From Diorhabda sublineata (lineage: Eukaryota > Arthropoda > Insecta > Coleoptera > Chrysomelidae), in assembly GCF_026230105.1 (NCBI RefSeq), contig NC_079476.1, forward strand, positions 29,254,559 through 29,318,558: a stretch of DNA of 64,000 bases. The letters run 5' to 3'. Position 1 is the stretch's first letter. Every line of letters starts with the position of its first letter. Position numbers and translations under genes: made by a program. The notes beneath the pieces were generated by a model, which saw nothing but the letters and a program-made list of their open reading frames with translations, was not told where the DNA came from and did no database searches. Of the stretch, positions 35,641 through 46,975 are shown piece by piece.

Positions 35641-36843
35641 GGACCTAGATAAATAGCAGCTCGATCAATCGTACAGCATCGCATCTTATAGATCATCGAT
35701 GCCTAATTCAAAATGGCATTTCTAAATAAATACATGTTTTCCTTCCTGCGGTGAATATTTAGTTCTTGATCAATTCATACTGCTGGTGCAGTTGAATTAC
35801 CAGGTCCGAAAGAAAATCGTTAAATCTGAAAACCTGATAAGGTCAATGGGACAGGGTTATTAAATTAGGAAAAGACCTATTTTGAATTTCTTATTGCGAA
35901 CCAAGATAAAAAGTAGGCACGACATGTATATTATGAAAGCTACAGGATGAGAGAATCTAGCTATAATGCAAATAACTTTCCATTTTGTGTTTCAAAGTCA
36001 GTAAGATGAGATACAAAAAATGAGGAATTCAATTCTAAATTCTAGGAATTCCAAATATTCCAAATTCTAAATGAAATATATTAGAAGATGACAATGAAAG
36101 TGATGTTAAAGATCCTTTCTTGACAATTAAGGGAGTATTAGTGATAAAAGGAGAAGTTTTAATGATTTTTGGGAATGCAAATTTGCTAGGGGATTATTAT
36201 TGCTCTATAATAATAAAAACTGACTCTAAAAACTAATTTATTTTATTATTTTTAATACTAACTCCTCAATCAATTTTTATGCATATTTCTAAGACCAGAT
36301 GTGATAGAACATTTTTATTAACTTTTTTAGCTGACCATTACCTAAATTGACCAATATTCAATAATTTTCAGCTGGGGTATAAAGACATGTTTCACAAGTC
36401 ATCACTTTACGCTTGCATGCTTGATATGAATTTATCGATGATAGTCGCCTCACAATTCATTATTAATTAAATTATGATTATTATAACTGGATCAATCTAG
36501 TATATGACACAACCATTACATCTCTCATTTTACCACACTTCGTTTAATGGATAAACTATAACTTAGTGACACTACATAATTTCAATTTTCTATTTCACAC
36601 GAATAACATTAACAATCAAGAATAATCATTTTCAAGTGAATAGAAAACTTTTCTTCGTCTAAACTATCAGTATGTGTATAAAGATACAATGGTTGTTACT
36701 AACTTTCTGTTTTTGAATGTACATTTGCATGTTTGGCTTTCGCTTCCGATGAACTAATTGGTGGTGGTTATTTAGCTTCTCCTTGGTAGATGTACGACTG
36801 CAAAGGCAGAAACGGCTCCCCTAGGGGACAGCTGCACCTGTAG
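35641..36843. other. Intron-like stretch before the 36.8 kb exon
   Basis: Mostly AT-rich and without recognised features until about 36770, where base composition rises. At 36787-36789 an acceptor-like GCTTCTCCTTGGTAG is followed by 17 in-frame codons reading MYDCKGRNGSPRGQLHL, then TAG at 36841-36843, which is itself the AG of the acceptor used for the exon call that follows. Confidence 0.4.
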
Positions 36844-37000
36844 GTACCGATGAGACAGTCCACAGGGGGTGCTCCGCATCATCATCGGCACATCAGACTT
36901 GATCAGCAACCACTCGTGCCAGTACCCATCCCCTTTGAGTCCCTACAAAGTGACTCCATCGATACTCTTACTACTACAACTACTGCCTCGCAACGGACAG
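36844..37000 (+). CDS. Host-gene exon, unidentified protein
   Basis: A GC-richer open segment runs between an acceptor (CTGCACCTGTAG|) and a strong donor (CGGACAG|gtgaga). It is 157 nt, phase 0 in and phase 1 out. It encodes VPMRQSTGGAPHHHRHIRLD, then PLVPVPIPFESLQSDSIDTL and a Thr-rich run before SQRT. The composition is typical of an intracellular disordered segment. ATG at 36850 could alternatively start translation. The outgoing phase fits the exon at 41054. A stop lies immediately upstream in frame, so the start of this exon is fixed at or after 36842. The protein is not recognised. Confidence 0.6.
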
Positions 37001-38230
37001 GTGAGAATCTTTTTGTTTGTATCACAGAACGTACAAATTCTTATAATTTATTAATATGTGAAAGAACTAACATTTCAATCATAAGATATTAATATTTTTT
37101 AGACGTACACAATTTCTCAATATAACGGAAATCGTGAAACCAAGATTTTGTAAATTTTCTATTGTTTACTAAAAGAGTAGTAAAGGTATATTACTACATT
37201 GTCCAACTAGTGACATTTCTCTTCCGAGTGTAGAAGAGTGTAAATCAAGTTAGGGAGAAATATGTATTTTCTCACGTGTAAGATACTCTATTGTTTCTAC
37301 GGATGCGTTGTATTTATGGGGGTTCACATTTGAAATGTATAATATATAAAACTTCATATTATTATTAAGTCATCTAGCTTGAACGCATTTTTGGTAATTG
37401 AAATAGGTGCTGAGGTCAAGATTGAAGTAAAATGTAATAAACCTCCACAGCGCTTCTGTCGCCAGGATCTAATGGCGCCGAAGACTAAATCGATTCTACT
37501 ATACCTTCCGATATTTTTGTTTTGTTTCTCCAACATTGTTGGATTTCCATCCCCCATGACATTTTGAGTTGAATGATCTGTTGATGCATTAACTAAAATA
37601 GTCACAGATAATTCCGGATTCGGTAATTGCAGAAATTTCGCTATATCTTTTGCTACGGTACTAAATTACTTAATTTCCACGCGCTTTTTTGTACATTTGC
37701 CATTTTGATAATTTAAGAAACGTATCTCGTCCGTGCATAGTCGACTATTTGCTTATTTTCTGGTAGAACTCTCCTGTATAGCAACTAATTTTGCTATCAC
37801 GTAATTTGTTGAAAAGACCGAATTAAAATCTTTCATGTTGTAAGTTTCCAATTTTCGAAGTTGATCACAACGACATTAGATACTTGTTATTGCCAAAAGC
37901 TATTGGAGCTTGAAATTAAAACCAAAATTGCAATTTCTGTAAAAGTCAAGATTTTTGACTTTTTTGAAACATATGTTGATGTATTTAAATTCAAAATAAA
38001 CTAACAAACTATTTAAAAAGAAGTAGATCGGCTCAGTTTGGATTAGTACCAACAACTCGTTTTATTTAATTCTTGAAATTATGTGCTTATCCTGGTAGCT
38101 GAAAATTCTAGCCAAAAGTTCGAAAAGCGAAATCACCAGTTAAAACTGTATATACGATTGTTAATCCTCGGGAGACAATGAGGGCCAATCAAAAATAGTG
38201 ATATTGTCATATTCATCTTATGAGGGTACA

Positions 38231-38256
38231 TTAGGTTAGGTTGGGATAAGTTAGGT
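38231..38256. repeat. Short TTAGG-like run
   Basis: The sequence holds TTAGGTTAGGTTGGG, then TTAGGTTAAATTGGG. TTAGG is the ancestral insect telomere unit, but here there are only two exact units plus variants. It is more likely chance or an interstitial relic than a telomere. Confidence 0.5.
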
Positions 38257-38284
38257 TAAATTGGGTTCGGTAAATGACATTTCA

Positions 38285-38323
38285 GTACAGAGTACGAGTA
38301 CAGAGTATGAGTACAGAGCACTG
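38285..38323. repeat. 13-bp tandem repeat, 3 copies
   Basis: Units are GTACAGAGTACGA, GTACAGAGTATGA and GTACAGAGCACTG. The last unit has diverged. Confidence 0.85.
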
Positions 38324-39017
38324 CAGCTCATTTTTCCAAATTCCGAATTTATCTAGCAGTATACCGGACTCCAACGCACCTCATATACTAAGTTTATCGA
38401 AATCAGATGTTGGTATCAGACCAATAATTCACCTTGGCTTGCATTTTACAGTACATAAAGTTACTGGAAGCGATTTGATATGTTTTTCTTGGCGTGCTTG
38501 GCTAGCAAATTATCGCTAACATTGTATGTTGTGTATTTTTGAAGCCTTTGGATTTATTTCGTTATAAAACCCAACAACAAACCCATTCACCATTGGAAAG
38601 TTGACAACAAGAATAATTGTATTTAGGCCGTATTGTTATGAAAATACATTTTCATATTCTAAATATTGAAAGAAGATGCCGTATCAATTTGACATGTAAC
38701 AATTCATAGTTGGGTTATCATAATAACAATACAATGGTAGATGGGAAATTCTTCGTTCTGAAAGCATAAAAGCGATGAGAAAAGTAAAACATTTGATAAC
38801 ATCTGTTAAAAATACACTTTCCATCAAGTTTCTATAATATCTACAAATCTGACAATTGACGTTAAATACATTCTTATAGAGATGCACTGACACAAAATAA
38901 ACAATGTAATGTAACCTGTTTTATTGGAATTATTATAGATATTTATTCTTGTACAAAGGCTGCTACTTAAGTTTTCAGATAGACAAATTGAAAAAATATT
39001 TATAATTGGATATAGCA

Positions 39018-39495
39018 TTATTGTTTTTCAAAATATTCTCCATTTAGATCAATACTTCCAGAAGATGTGATTTGAACGCATGAACCACTTCTTCGAGTGT
39101 AGAAATTGACCTCGCAATTTTCGATATGCAGGAATAGGAAGAAATCATTGGGCGCCAAATAAGGATGACCCATCAATTGGATGCTTTGACTGTTTTTGTT
39201 TGAAATGATGTATGAGAGCTCATATTGTCGTGGTGGAGAATGATTAGTCTTCTGCAATTGACGTCGTTGATTTTTTCGAATACTTCTGGCAAACAAATGG
39301 TGGTTTACCATTTAGACTTTAGATTTGTTTCTTTAATGGAACGGTGGCAACCATTTGCTTCGAAGTGCTTCGTGCGCGATCTTATAGACGTCTTTTGAAG
39401 CACAGCAATTAAATTTTTCCTTCATTTCTTTGCACCAATCAACACGGACTTTTTTTGAGCGATTGTCAAATTATGCGGTAACCAACGTGAACAAA
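39018..39495 (-). pseudogene. Internally deleted mariner transposase
   Basis: Minus-strand reading from about 39495 gives WLPHNLTIAQKKS, a frameshift, RVDWCKEMKEKFNCCASKDV, then YKI joined straight to ARSTSKQMV and ATVPLK. The block with the first catalytic aspartate (DE-x-W) is deleted. It continues with a degraded copy of the middle aspartate region, then ELMGHP-like QLMGHPYLAPNDFFLFLHIE with the third aspartate (APNDFF), and ends CIDLNGEYFEKQ in part. It is the same SETMAR-like subfamily as 868-1251. Confidence 0.8.
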
Positions 39496-41053
39496 TTGAA
39501 AGCCAACTGTTCTTGCAATATTAAATGTATGTGAGTGGAACTAATGCCCTACTATGCCTCCATCTCAGGGTATGTCACATGACGATCTTGCAATATCAGT
39601 TTATGACACCATCGATGTTTTCTGGCACAACAGCCGATAATTCAGTTGATCGGCACATTGTTATGGTTCAATCCACGTCGAGTCATACAAAATGTTCGCG
39701 ATTTTTTACCAACACGAATATTTTAAATATCTGTAAACAATTCAAATAGCACTAGTATGACTAGTATGACGTTCTGAATACGTTCACTATTAAAAATGTC
39801 AAACTTTATGATGATAATGTCAGATTTGACATTTTCACATCAGTGTTGCCATATTTCGAAACTTAAATAGCAACAATCGTATTACAAATGTTTCACAGAA
39901 GTCATATTCATATTGAATATTCCAGGTTACAAAAATCAGTTTTTGGGTAATATCTGCCTCCTATCGTATTTGCATTTATCATAAAAGGAAAAAAAATCTT
40001 TATAAGGTGAAACATTTTTTATAACCCTCTCATTCCGGTAGATTCCGAGGTGACATGACTCAATGCCTGGAATAATAAAACAATTTTCAGATGTCTTTTA
40101 TTTATTATTGAAAAACATTTTTTATTTGAATTGATAGTCCTTAAAAGCAATATTAAAACAATTATCACACGAATTAGTTCAGCAATAAATTCAATATTTT
40201 TTCTAAATGTGATTTTGAAGGGTTTTAGCCCCTGTCAAAAATTTTCCCATCAATCAAGTTAGGTCAGGATTTAGGCATGACCATATAATTCCAATTATTT
40301 TTTTTTGGTTGCAAATCGTACAAATTTGTATTATCTTTATAATCCTTTCCGGCGATATCGGTGGAAATAGAAATTTTGCGAGAATGCCAGATAGCGAAAA
40401 TGCACCTGAGCTCTTCAATTCCCACAGGCGACTGTAACCGTCTGATTAATGGGGTCAAATCGACCTAACGATAATTAATATACATAAAGTTCAAAGGGTC
40501 ACCTTTTGGTTTTGGGAACTCACTTGGAAGGCCATTTTCTATCGTCTAAAGCGTTCGCTCTGATGGCTTCAATTTTCCTATGATTTAAAATGCATGAGTT
40601 TGATTATTTCTACTAATAGTCCAGGCAATTTTGATATGTTTCTAAACAAGTTTGAAACTCAATAATATACCCACCTTCATTGATATAATGATTTATTTCA
40701 TTTTTTTTATATATGAGATATTCTCGTGTCAAAAAACAAATATTAGAGTCATTTATCATATATTTTTTTCATTTCAATGGTTCCCTGTTTGGAAGGAAGT
40801 TTTCATTATCAAAATCCATTTAGAAAAAATCTTATTTAATAGAAAAAAATATAATAAAGCGAAAAGATTATTTATTTCGCTCAAATGGTTGAAAATATCG
40901 ATGTATCACATAGCGAATAAAATTTTTTGTGATGGACGAACCTGAAATTCAGTAAAAAGACACTTTTACGCGATGATTTAAGAACAATTTCTAATTTTTG
41001 AAATAACTAATTATCAGACAGAAATTGACGAGTTATTTAATTTGAAGTTTCAG
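39496..41053. other. Intron-like stretch
   Basis: It includes a 10-bp doublet (CTAGTATGA twice, near 39751-39770) and an unassigned 64-codon frame on minus at 40264-40458 that contains PVGIEELRCIFAIWHSRK. The last 13 bases (TTTGAAGTTTCAG) form the acceptor of the next exon. Confidence 0.35.
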
Positions 41054-41279
41054 TTGAGACAGTCGAGGTGGAGGAGCATGAAGTCTGCTCCGACAGCGAA
41101 TTTGATACGAGAGAGACACTCAAGCTGACCGCCCGCAGTGGCGCTACCTTCCGTCGCGACGTCTCTACATCGACGCGTCGGCCCCCCAGCACCCGACGAG
41201 TCGCCTCTGCAACGCGTGATGAGACGACGCAAGAAATACAAGATGAAGACGAAGCCACTCTCAGAGAGCTGCTTATTAG
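41054..41279 (+). CDS. Host-gene exon, unidentified protein
   Basis: GC-rich open segment of 226 nt between TTTGAAGTTTCAG| and AG|gtattc, phase 1 in and phase 2 out. After completing a Val codon with the 36844-37000 exon it reads ETVEVEEHEVCSDSEFDTRE, then TLKLTARSGATFRRDVSTST, a Pro/Arg/Ser-rich stretch, then an acidic helix-like tail DEDEATLRELLI. Acidic, then basic/Ser-rich, then acidic composition suggests a cytoplasmic regulatory region with possible phosphorylation sites. No domain is recognised. It is the clearest host coding segment in the window. Frames on the minus strand here are shadows. Confidence 0.7.
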
Positions 41280-42554
41280 GTATTCGAATTTCTCTTTACA
41301 ACTGATTTATTAAAAACGCTCTATATAATGTACCCATAAAAGGTATGGTGCTAAAATGGAACATTACTTTATAACGAAATGAAAAAATATATTTAATTGG
41401 AGATAATATCCCGAGAGATCCAGAAGCATTCCAAAATTTAATAGATACCATTTTATGGAAATAAAAACGATAAGAGATCTTAATAATGATTAATATTTTA
41501 CGTTGTCTAGTTCTCTACGAATCTGTTATTTTAAATTTAATTACGGAGTATATTGAATCCATGATGGTTTATCTATGTACTATAGTATAAAAAATTAATC
41601 AGCCCATGAATCTTCATAATTTACATAATCTTGTTTATAATTTGGATATTGATTAATTTTGTTTTATAGATTATTACTATATCTATACTATATATTTTTA
41701 GTGAAGTAATGTTACAATGAACCCCCTTGGAATAATTAAGGCCGATTCTTATGGTGTGAAACTGTCGTTGTTTCTATTATGGGCTTAAGTATAAATAATT
41801 GTTTCGATACCCGCTTTCCTTTGTTAATCTTATCAATTTTGATAGATTTTCGTAAGTATGTAGTTTCTTTCACAACTTTTATTTGTCAAAATATTTATAA
41901 ACGTCTGTTTGCGTTGGGTTATTTATTGTTGGCGTCCTTTTTCCATTCGATTCTTATAGTCCCTGCTTTAATTTGCTGGAATTATTATCTTTATTGGATG
42001 AACCCTGCGAATAATTCCTTCAATCTTCATACAAATCTTTAACATTATAAAAAAATGAAATATTTATGAATTCATATCACAGATTAATAGTTGCCATCTC
42101 TCCACTGATGGCACCTAAATTTGACTATTTTTATGTATCAATAATGGAGCTTATTAATTTTATTTATTTTCAGTTTGACAAACTAAAGTATTTAAAAAGC
42201 AAAATTTTCTAAAGAATCAATAAATTGGTTTCGAATATCACGTGAGGAAATAGGACCAATGAACATTGTCATATTTTCATGAAAATGATCTGGTATGAAT
42301 TCAGAATTTGAGTACAGAGACAACGGTTGTTGGAGATAAAACTTATTTTTAAATTATTCAGCCATGGGATTTTGCAGCTGCCACGAATTGTTATAAATAT
42401 TCCAGCCAGAATAATTGATTTTCCACACACTGAATTTACCTACTGATAATTACAATTTTCAAATTCTTTTATTTTTATTCCGAACACACTGTGTGCTGTG
42501 ATTTTAATTAAGATATCATATTTATCCATCAATGTGTTGTTCTCCAATGGAATT
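41280..42554. other. No recognised feature
   Basis: AT-rich, presumably the intron after the 41 kb exon. The frame at 41779-42042 (+) is hydrophobic but has no motif. Confidence 0.35.
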
Positions 42555-43115
42555 ATCGCTCGCCTCTCATTATATGTCCTAGGTACTGCAACTTTCTTTC
42601 CATGATTGTCGTGAAAAGTTCTTTATGTCTACCCATTTGCTGTAGGACCTCTATGTTTGTTTTCTGTTCCGTCTAAGATATCCGCATACATTTCGAACGC
42701 ATCAATTTTCTTCTCTGTTGCCGCATTCATGGTCCAACTTTCGCATCCATATAGAAGAACAGGAAAGATGTAACAGCGAAGCATTCTGATCTGAAGTTGC
42801 GATTTGCCAGAAGTGTCTTCATGCTGTTCAGAGTTTTCCGCGCTTACTCAATTCCTAATCTGATTTCGAGTTTTGGGTAGCATTGCTGATTGACGAGCGT
42901 GTCCAGGTATCTTAGAGATGACACTTGTTCAATGGTCTCTCCATGAAGTCTTAGGGTGGCGTTTCTTTGTATTTTTGAGAATACCAATAGTTTGTTTTTG
43001 GACATATTCATATAAAGGCCGAATTGCTCGCTATATTCTACAATAATGTCCATTGAGATTGAAGTTCTTGTAGGCTACTGGCCATTACCACGGTATCATC
43101 TGCGTAACGAAGGTT
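42555..43115 (-). pseudogene. Non-LTR retrotransposon RT fragment
   Basis: Minus-strand reading from 43110 gives RYADDTVVMASSLQELQS with an intact catalytic YADD. A one-base shift follows, then MDIIVEYSEQFGLYMNMSKN, KLLVFSK, LRHL-type LHGETIEQVSSLRYLDTLV, and across another shift QLQIRMLRCYIFPVLLYGCE then SWTMNAATEKKIDAFEM. This is the palm, thumb and post-RT region of an insect endonuclease/RT element, truncated at the 5' side at the YADD box. Confidence 0.8.
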
Positions 43116-43120
43116 TGTTT

Positions 43121-43147
43121 ATAATGCATATAATGCATATAATGCAT
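43121..43147. repeat. 9-bp tandem repeat, 3 exact copies
   Basis: ATAATGCAT three times, directly upstream (on +) of a short (ATGT)n run at 43177-43197. Confidence 0.9.
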
Positions 43148-43176
43148 ATGAACAATCACTTCTGGTATAATAAAAA

Positions 43177-43197
43177 ATGTATGTATGTATGTATGTA
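43177..43197. repeat. (ATGT)n microsatellite
   Basis: About five ATGT units. It lies at the truncated 5' boundary side of the RT fragment. Confidence 0.9.
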
Positions 43198-46100
43198 ATG
43201 GGAAATATGCATCGTTTCAAAAACCTGCTACAGTAAATGAAATAAAAAATAGTATAAAGGCTTTCTCATGAATAATGTTGATTTCACTGAAGGAAAGGCT
43301 TATTACTCTGTATTAACCAGAAATTCAGCAAGCTCTTTGAGACCTTGGTAAACCCATTCTATGAGCTAAGATGCAAAAAATTGCCACATTGCTTTTTTAA
43401 TACTCCTTCCACAGAATGTTGCCAAGAATCTTAATAAATAACTCGCTTTCGGTTAACGAAATTTGGATAATTCTCCGGTAAAAACTAATACATTCGCATC
43501 AGCTGCCCACTATATACCTCGGCACTAATAGCTATACCATTGTGATGTACACTAAACCACCAGATACCCATCAAGACTTTCCGCTAGAATCGACCTCTCT
43601 GCGACGAGCTCTGGTAATTGTTCTTCGCCCTAACCACTGATTTTCCTCGATAAGGTTATTTAGACGGATCTATTTTTCATTTCAATTAACAATGCGTCTA
43701 ATGAAACGATCATTTTTTGGCAGGGTGAGGAGTTGTTTATACAATTCTATTCGACGTACGTTTCACTTGAATCTCGGTTAATTCGTGTAGCACTATTCGA
43801 CAACTTTTATAGATCTTACCTGATGATTGGGAATAGCGATGTATAGTGGTTTTAGAAGGTCCAAGACTGAAAATCAACAAGTGCTGGTACTATATCACAA
43901 GAAAGTAAAGCAATTGTACTCTTCATAGAATTAGGAACTACTCTTAACAAGTTAGAATATTTTCAAATAAAGCCGTAGGAATTCTAAAAATTGAATACAA
44001 ACTTGCATAGACTCCGTAGATGAACAATTCAAACATTTACTACATAATTTTCTCTATTTCATATTATTTTGGTTTTTGTATATTTAATATTAATAAACTT
44101 TGAAGGAATTTGAAAGTTTCAAATACTGGATAATAGTTGTAAATAGTATGCAAAATAAATAATTATTCATTCACGATTTATTGATGTACAGAGTGTTTAG
44201 TTCGTAGCAATTTTGATATCAAATGGACATATGTTTTCATTATACGGTATGTTCTATGGAAAAGGGAAAAGAGAAAACTAACTATAAGGAATTATACAAA
44301 GTGTTGTATTCGATGAACGTATGATGAAGCTGTGAGCAACTATGTAGATATCATTATTTCCTGATTACGACCATTTTTTCGACATCAGTCCTCACACCAA
44401 TATATCACCTTGTACATCATAGAAAATGGAATATAGTTGTATATATTCTCTCCTTTATTTCACTTCTCCAGTCACTTTTGGGAAAATTTATGCTTCAAAC
44501 TTTCTTAATTATTAACGAAAACATATGCAAATTCATTTACGCCAAAATAATTCGAGCAATGTTTATGATTTTAGGGAAGTATTTCTGAAGATTAGATGTA
44601 TGTAGAACAGAATCATGACTTTGATAGGTCATATAGTCTTTCTTCCTGTTACAAGTTATAAGGAATATTACTTTCATATCTCTAAAGTATCCTTCCAGAG
44701 GATCCTTTTTTTATTTGTTGTTCTTATCCCACAGATTACAGTTAAGCAATCCTGAGCATTTTGGTATGCAATTGATTTACTCTTTTATAGTTTCATTACC
44801 ACAAATGTATAGCTAGTATACTATATGATCCTTTGTGAACCATTCGGAAAAATGTCTTTTTGTTATGCTTCAAAGGATTCAAGGATGTATTCAGATTAAC
44901 TTGTTAATCAATTGGTAAGATAATGAATTGAAATAACAATGTAATTCAAGCATATAATTTATTTCTTCCTTTCTGAGGGAGCTTTGAGACAAAAATGTCT
45001 AACGCAATATTCTGGTGAAGTGACTAAAGCTATTTTAAACGAATTATTTTGGATAAATTAATTATTCTAGGCGTTGGGCGAATATTCGTGGAATTTCCTA
45101 CTATCCCTCTATACAGACACTTAATATATACACACACACCCCACGAAGATTTTTTTCATGCCTGTTGCTTCTTGCGGTATCTACGGTAATTTACCTTTTA
45201 TAAAAAGACCTTTCCCCAGAACAGATAGAACATAACATTGAGTTATCTCATTATAAATCTTGATAAAATATTCATGATTATTGATTGCAAGAAATGTTTC
45301 TATATATTTATAAACACTAATTTTAGTACATGTTCCACTTTGGTACTATACAGATGCACTAAAGGGTGTTAGTAATAAAGTAGAAAAAATAAATTGCAAA
45401 GGAGCTTATTCGTAATCATAATTCCACTATTATTTGAGTCTGCGGCCATTTAACATTTATTACAAAATGGTCATGTCTGAAGTGTTAATATAACGTGATA
45501 ACGTTGATCATTAGTTTGTAAATTAAACCTCTTAACCCAATCTAGTCATTCATAATAATGTCAAGATCTAAAAGATGATGATCTTCGAAATTATCTTATT
45601 AAGAAGTTACAATGGAATCAATTACTGTGAGATAACTTGATTACTATATATACAAATATACAAATTATTATAAAATATGACTAATTTGAAGAGTTATATT
45701 CTAATCTTTATTTATGAATATCTTTTTCTACTTTTTTCTCCACACAGCCTTGCATTTATATTTCATTTGACCATATTTCATTTGTATTTGAGAATTCTGG
45801 AAGAAAGCTTCCAATTATTCAGGCTGATCGCTTTTCATGCCAAATATTGGAATCTTTCCCATTTTCTTTGGAGATAACGCCAACATAGCTTTTAAACTAT
45901 ATTATTGTTTCAGTTATTTTCTAGATCATTTATTCTATTTTTTTTGTTAAAGTCGAACAATCCTCTTATGTAAATGTGAAAAAAATGTTTCCCAAACATA
46001 TTGATAATATCGAAATACTGATTATACAAAAAGATACACTCATCGTACAAGGATTCAGACATAATTCTTGGCAAATTTTGTTTATCTTGAAAGTATCAGT

Positions 46101-46224
46101 TCGGTTGAAAATTATAGATAAGTATATACACGAAAGAACAAGGTGTTGACTACATGTGTGTACAATGAGTATCAGTAAAATATTGTAACATATTAATTCA
46201 TTACGTTAGCATACAGGGCAATAG
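43198..46224. other. No firm feature
   Basis: The minus strand between about 43830 and 43440 contains NDRFIRRIVN and LIEENQWLGRRTITRARRRE, which faintly recall a Tc1-like N-terminal HTH, but nothing downstream confirms it. At 44187 TGTACAGAGTGTTTAG and at 44415 the inverse of GATGTACAAGGTGATA could be tips of a MITE of about 230 bp. Otherwise AT-rich. Confidence 0.3.
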
Positions 46225-46975
46225 GTCCTATGGTATATACAATACAAATAGAGTCAAAAGTCGACTCTCAAAATAGTCCTCTGTTAATCTCTCTACACGC
46301 TGTAAACGATATGAGAGCCATTGAATGTTATCAGCATTATTACTATTCGCACCAATTGTCAAACGGGTCACCTATTGGATCTGAACCTTAACAATTACCT
46401 CTCACTTTGTAAACCGCTTATCATACGAGAGAATACGGTAGGTATCATATCTGCAACGTCGCAATAGCTGCTTTCCACACTTTGCTTTATGTAATCTTGC
46501 ATTATCCACCAGGATAATTGCACTATCCACAAGATCCGGACATTTATCTTTAACGCTTCGTCATACCCATCGATCGTCACACCCGACGATCATCATTAAA
46601 TTGGCTGGAGCGTATGGCGCTCCGTGGATTGGAGTTTCAGTTTTGGTTCGTACGCACTGGCCCAAAAATTGTCGATAGCGATTATACGTGACGAGATTTG
46701 ATCGGTGGTCGGTGTTCGGAATATACTGCATAGCACACCTATCTTTCAAATTCCGTCACCGCATGGATGGTGCGATAAACTGTGGACAAAACGTTTCTGG
46801 GTGTTACTTGTATCCTCTAACTCCAGTAGAGTCGTCCATCATCTGTCTTCATCCATGAGATGCTTTATGAGGGCGAGTGTCACGGTACTACTTGCACTCT
46901 CAAACTTCAGTAGCATCTATCATCTGTGTTCATTCATGAAGTTTTGTTTAATCGTCAATCACACTTGGTAAGCCT
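46225..46975 (-). pseudogene. Mariner transposase with a partial internal duplication
   Basis: Minus-strand reading, several frames, gives LLELEDTSNT (N-terminal HTH), a degraded linker, LRTKTETPIHGAPYAP-like sequence followed by ANLMMIVGCDDR (pattern K-x-M-x-I-x-A-Y-D), then DKCPDLVDSAIILVDNARLH with the middle catalytic D in VDNARLH, AKCGKQLLRRCRYDTY, and the tail VTRLTIGANSN and YRLQRVERLTEDYFE. The third aspartate region (PPYSPD) is degraded. The subfamily has the ending RWQ-x-V-x-x-x-GDYFEG. It is dead. Confidence 0.7.
46804..46970. repeat. ~84-bp imperfect tandem duplication
   Basis: 46804-46887 and 46888-46970 align over their length. Shared pieces are CTACTTG/TTACTTG, CTCCAGTAG/CTTCAGTAG, ATCATCTGT and TTCATCCATGA/TTCATTCATGA. 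It lies at the 5' (N-terminal) end of the mariner relic and duplicates part of its HTH-coding region. Confidence 0.65.

Larger units (their letters stand above)
37001..39017. other. Intron-like stretch
   Basis: It holds overlapping frames on both strands at 37354-37605, one of them with a Cys/Arg-rich block QKRCGGLLHF, which I could not assign. Two small repeats are listed separately. The rest is AT-rich and without recognised features. Confidence 0.35.

Noticed and set aside
35403..35696. 97-codon hydrophobic minus-strand frame
   Set aside because: It lies opposite the Arg/Lys/Glu-rich C-terminal part of the same RT element; Ser/Phe/Leu runs arise from the complementary codons.
41037..41258. 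Minus-strand Ser/Val/Thr-rich frames at the 41-kb exon
   Set aside because: The plus-strand reading has both splice borders and phase agreement; the minus frames have none.
43440..43830. Tc1-like transposase N-terminus on minus
   Set aside because: Only a loose HTH-like segment (NDRFIRRIVN); no catalytic block could be found downstream.
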